Positions 4,758 through 5,831 of a stretch of DNA of 5,831 nt are shown one piece after another. A program made the translations under genes and the position numbers. The stretch is from contig DAOTTX010000112.1 of the NCBI GenBank assembly GCA_034437515.1, positions 1-5,831 on the forward strand, written 5' to 3'. The notes beneath the pieces are model-generated. The model was not told the DNA's origin and searched no databases. It saw only the letters and a list, made by a program, of their open reading frames with translations. Position 1 is the stretch's first letter, and every line of letters starts with the position of its first letter. This DNA is from DAOTTX01 sp034437515. GTDB lineage: Bacteria; Chloroflexota; Anaerolineae; Aggregatilineales; Phototrophicaceae.

Positions 4758-5752
4758 TCACCTTAAGGGATGCGCCAGCAGGCATGTGCGCGCAGTTGCG
4801 ATATCCGCATCGGACACGCCGTCGCGCCCCATTGCCAGCAGGATGGCTCCGGCAACCGGTGGAGCTGTGAGATGCACGAACTGCGCGTCGGGGATTTCGG
4901 CGCGGATGCTCGCCTTCATCGGATCAGTGAGGATCGTGCCTGCTTTGAAGAAGCCGCCACCCATCACAATGTCGACTCCCTCACCGGTCGCCTGCATCTG
5001 TCGCGCCACGCCATGCACCATCGAAGCTAACGCCCTCGCCGCCCATTGCACGAGGTCGCGTGCGACACCATCACCCGCCCTCGCCGCCTCGAAGACCAAC
5101 GGCGCGGCATCCGGCTTCAGGGTATAGCGCTGCGTGACCAGCCCTTCAATCATGTCGTCGGCGTCCGCTGCCCCGGTATAGCTCATGAACATCTCTGTCA
5201 ACATGGTGGGCGGGCCAGCCAGCGTCCACGCAGCGGCAATCGCATGTTTCGTCTGAAAGATGAGTTCACTCGCCCCCGCGCCTTCGCCAAATAGATGCCC
5301 CTCACCAACAACGCGCCCACTGCGCCCATCAGCCATCTGTCCCAGACAGTTGCAGTACGTCCCGGCGATCAACGCGATGCCGGAACCGCTTTCACTACCG
5401 GCGTGCAGTACCAGTAGCGCATCGTTGACCAGTTCAACACGGGCATTGAGTCCGATTTTTGCGATAGCGTCCAGGTGAGGTTGGCGCTGTGAGTGCCAGT
5501 CGTAGCCGGAGATGCCGAAGCAAGTGGCAGTGATGGCCGCCTTACGGATGGGATGCCCGCTTCGTTCGTCGCTTGCGTTGTGATGTCGTCCAGTACCTGC
5601 GCCATGACGCTGTAGTCGTCGCCGCGCCGCTCGCCTGCTCCCGCCAGCCCGGTGCCAAGCACATACCCGGCAGAGTCACACAGCCACGCGAGGCTTTTCG
5701 TGCCGCCGATGTCAACGCCCAGATAGATGCGATTCAAATGAAAGTTTAGCAT
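4758..5752 (-). pseudogene. BadF/BadG-type ATPase, N-acetylglucosamine-kinase-like, with apparent frameshift
   Basis: ASKHA-fold sugar kinase family; likely phosphorylates an amino sugar with ATP in the cytoplasm. The first frame (ATG 5752, GGTGA at 5760-5756) gives phosphate-1 motif LGVDIGGTKS (11-20). After residue 67 (ATC, 5554-5552) homology moves to another frame, starting at IRKAAITATCFGISGYDW (ATC at 5549-5547), as if one base were missing at 5550-5551 in a run reading ATCCCATCC. Restored length is about 331 aa, normal for the family. The second frame carries LVNDALLVLHAG (candidate catalytic Asp, D111), phosphate-2 region IAGTYCNCLGQ (129-139), GEGHLFGEGAGASELI (150-165), GPPTMLTEMF, and adenosine-loop IVMGGGFFKAG near the C-terminus. 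The phosphate-2 loop has GTYCN where GTGSN is usual. As written, the first frame stops at 127 aa. A sequencing or assembly error could produce the same picture. Confidence 0.8.
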
Positions 5753-5770
5753 GTTTCACCATTCAGAAAC

Positions 5771-5831
5771 TCAACGCTGGGTTCGCACCAATTCAATGTC
5801 GTAGTGTTGAAAATCATACTCGCCTGAGAGA
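5771..5831 (-). CDS. 3' end of an unidentified upstream gene
   Basis: From the window edge the minus strand reads LSGEYDFQHYDIELVRTQR and then TGA (5773-5771), 19 codons. The residue composition looks like real protein and the frame ends 18 bp before the kinase ATG, so the two are probably co-transcribed. The piece is too short to assign a family; a sugar-metabolism gene would fit the neighbour but is a guess. Confidence 0.5.
   Translation of the reverse strand, partial: LSGEYDFQHYDIELVRTQR

Noticed and set aside
5369..5752. Programmed frameshifting in the kinase
   Set aside because: No slippery heptamer or downstream structure was seen at the shift, and the family is not known to use it; a mutation or read error is simpler.
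1..5831. CRISPR array, retron, diversity-generating element or toxin-antitoxin pair
   Set aside because: No regularly spaced repeats, no reverse transcriptase motif and no paired small genes were found.

Overview
The window looks like a piece of a Chloroflexota-type genome (Anaerolineae or relatives). The basis is a membrane-anchored WD40 protein joined by a Pro/Thr/Ser 'PTxTP' linker to a C-terminal SH3b domain, next to a BadF/BadG-type sugar kinase. The assignment is by style of protein and is moderate at best. The genes at both ends are GC-rich, while the centre is AT-richer and made of mobile DNA.

Layout: (1) 1-600, the left part of an IS200/IS605-type element on the minus strand: a Y1 transposase running off the window plus a structured left end with hairpins. 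(2) 690-2141, minus, the WD40/SH3b protein. (3) 2213-4168, a nest of four mobile elements. An outer, non-coding element of about 220 bp with 20-bp imperfect inverted ends (18/20) contains a 110-bp MITE (copy A). MITE A was split by an IS66-family element (2389-4000) that left a perfect 8-bp target duplication, CTCAATAT. The IS66 transposase gene is itself split by a second copy of the same 110-bp MITE (copy B, opposite orientation, 106/110 identical). (4) 4119-4394, plus, the C-terminal remnant of an AraC-type regulator whose first codons come from the outer element. (5) 4513-4752, plus, a truncated VOC/PhnB-like protein. (6) 4758-5752, minus, a BadF/BadG N-acetylglucosamine-kinase-like gene with one apparent frameshift. 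(7) 5771-5830, minus, the last 19 codons of an upstream gene, probably in one operon with the kinase.

The centre and right side read as a decaying chromosomal zone: a headless regulator, a tailless VOC protein, a frameshifted kinase and a transposase cut by its own parasite. The probably intact genes are the WD40/SH3b protein and possibly the IS200 transposase. The most unusual item is the 110-bp MITE. It occurs twice in the same nest, predicts a two-hairpin fold, and in copy B adds exactly 39 codons (element plus target duplication) to the transposase frame, interrupted by one amber codon. No CRISPR array, tRNA, rRNA or complete accessory defence system was seen.
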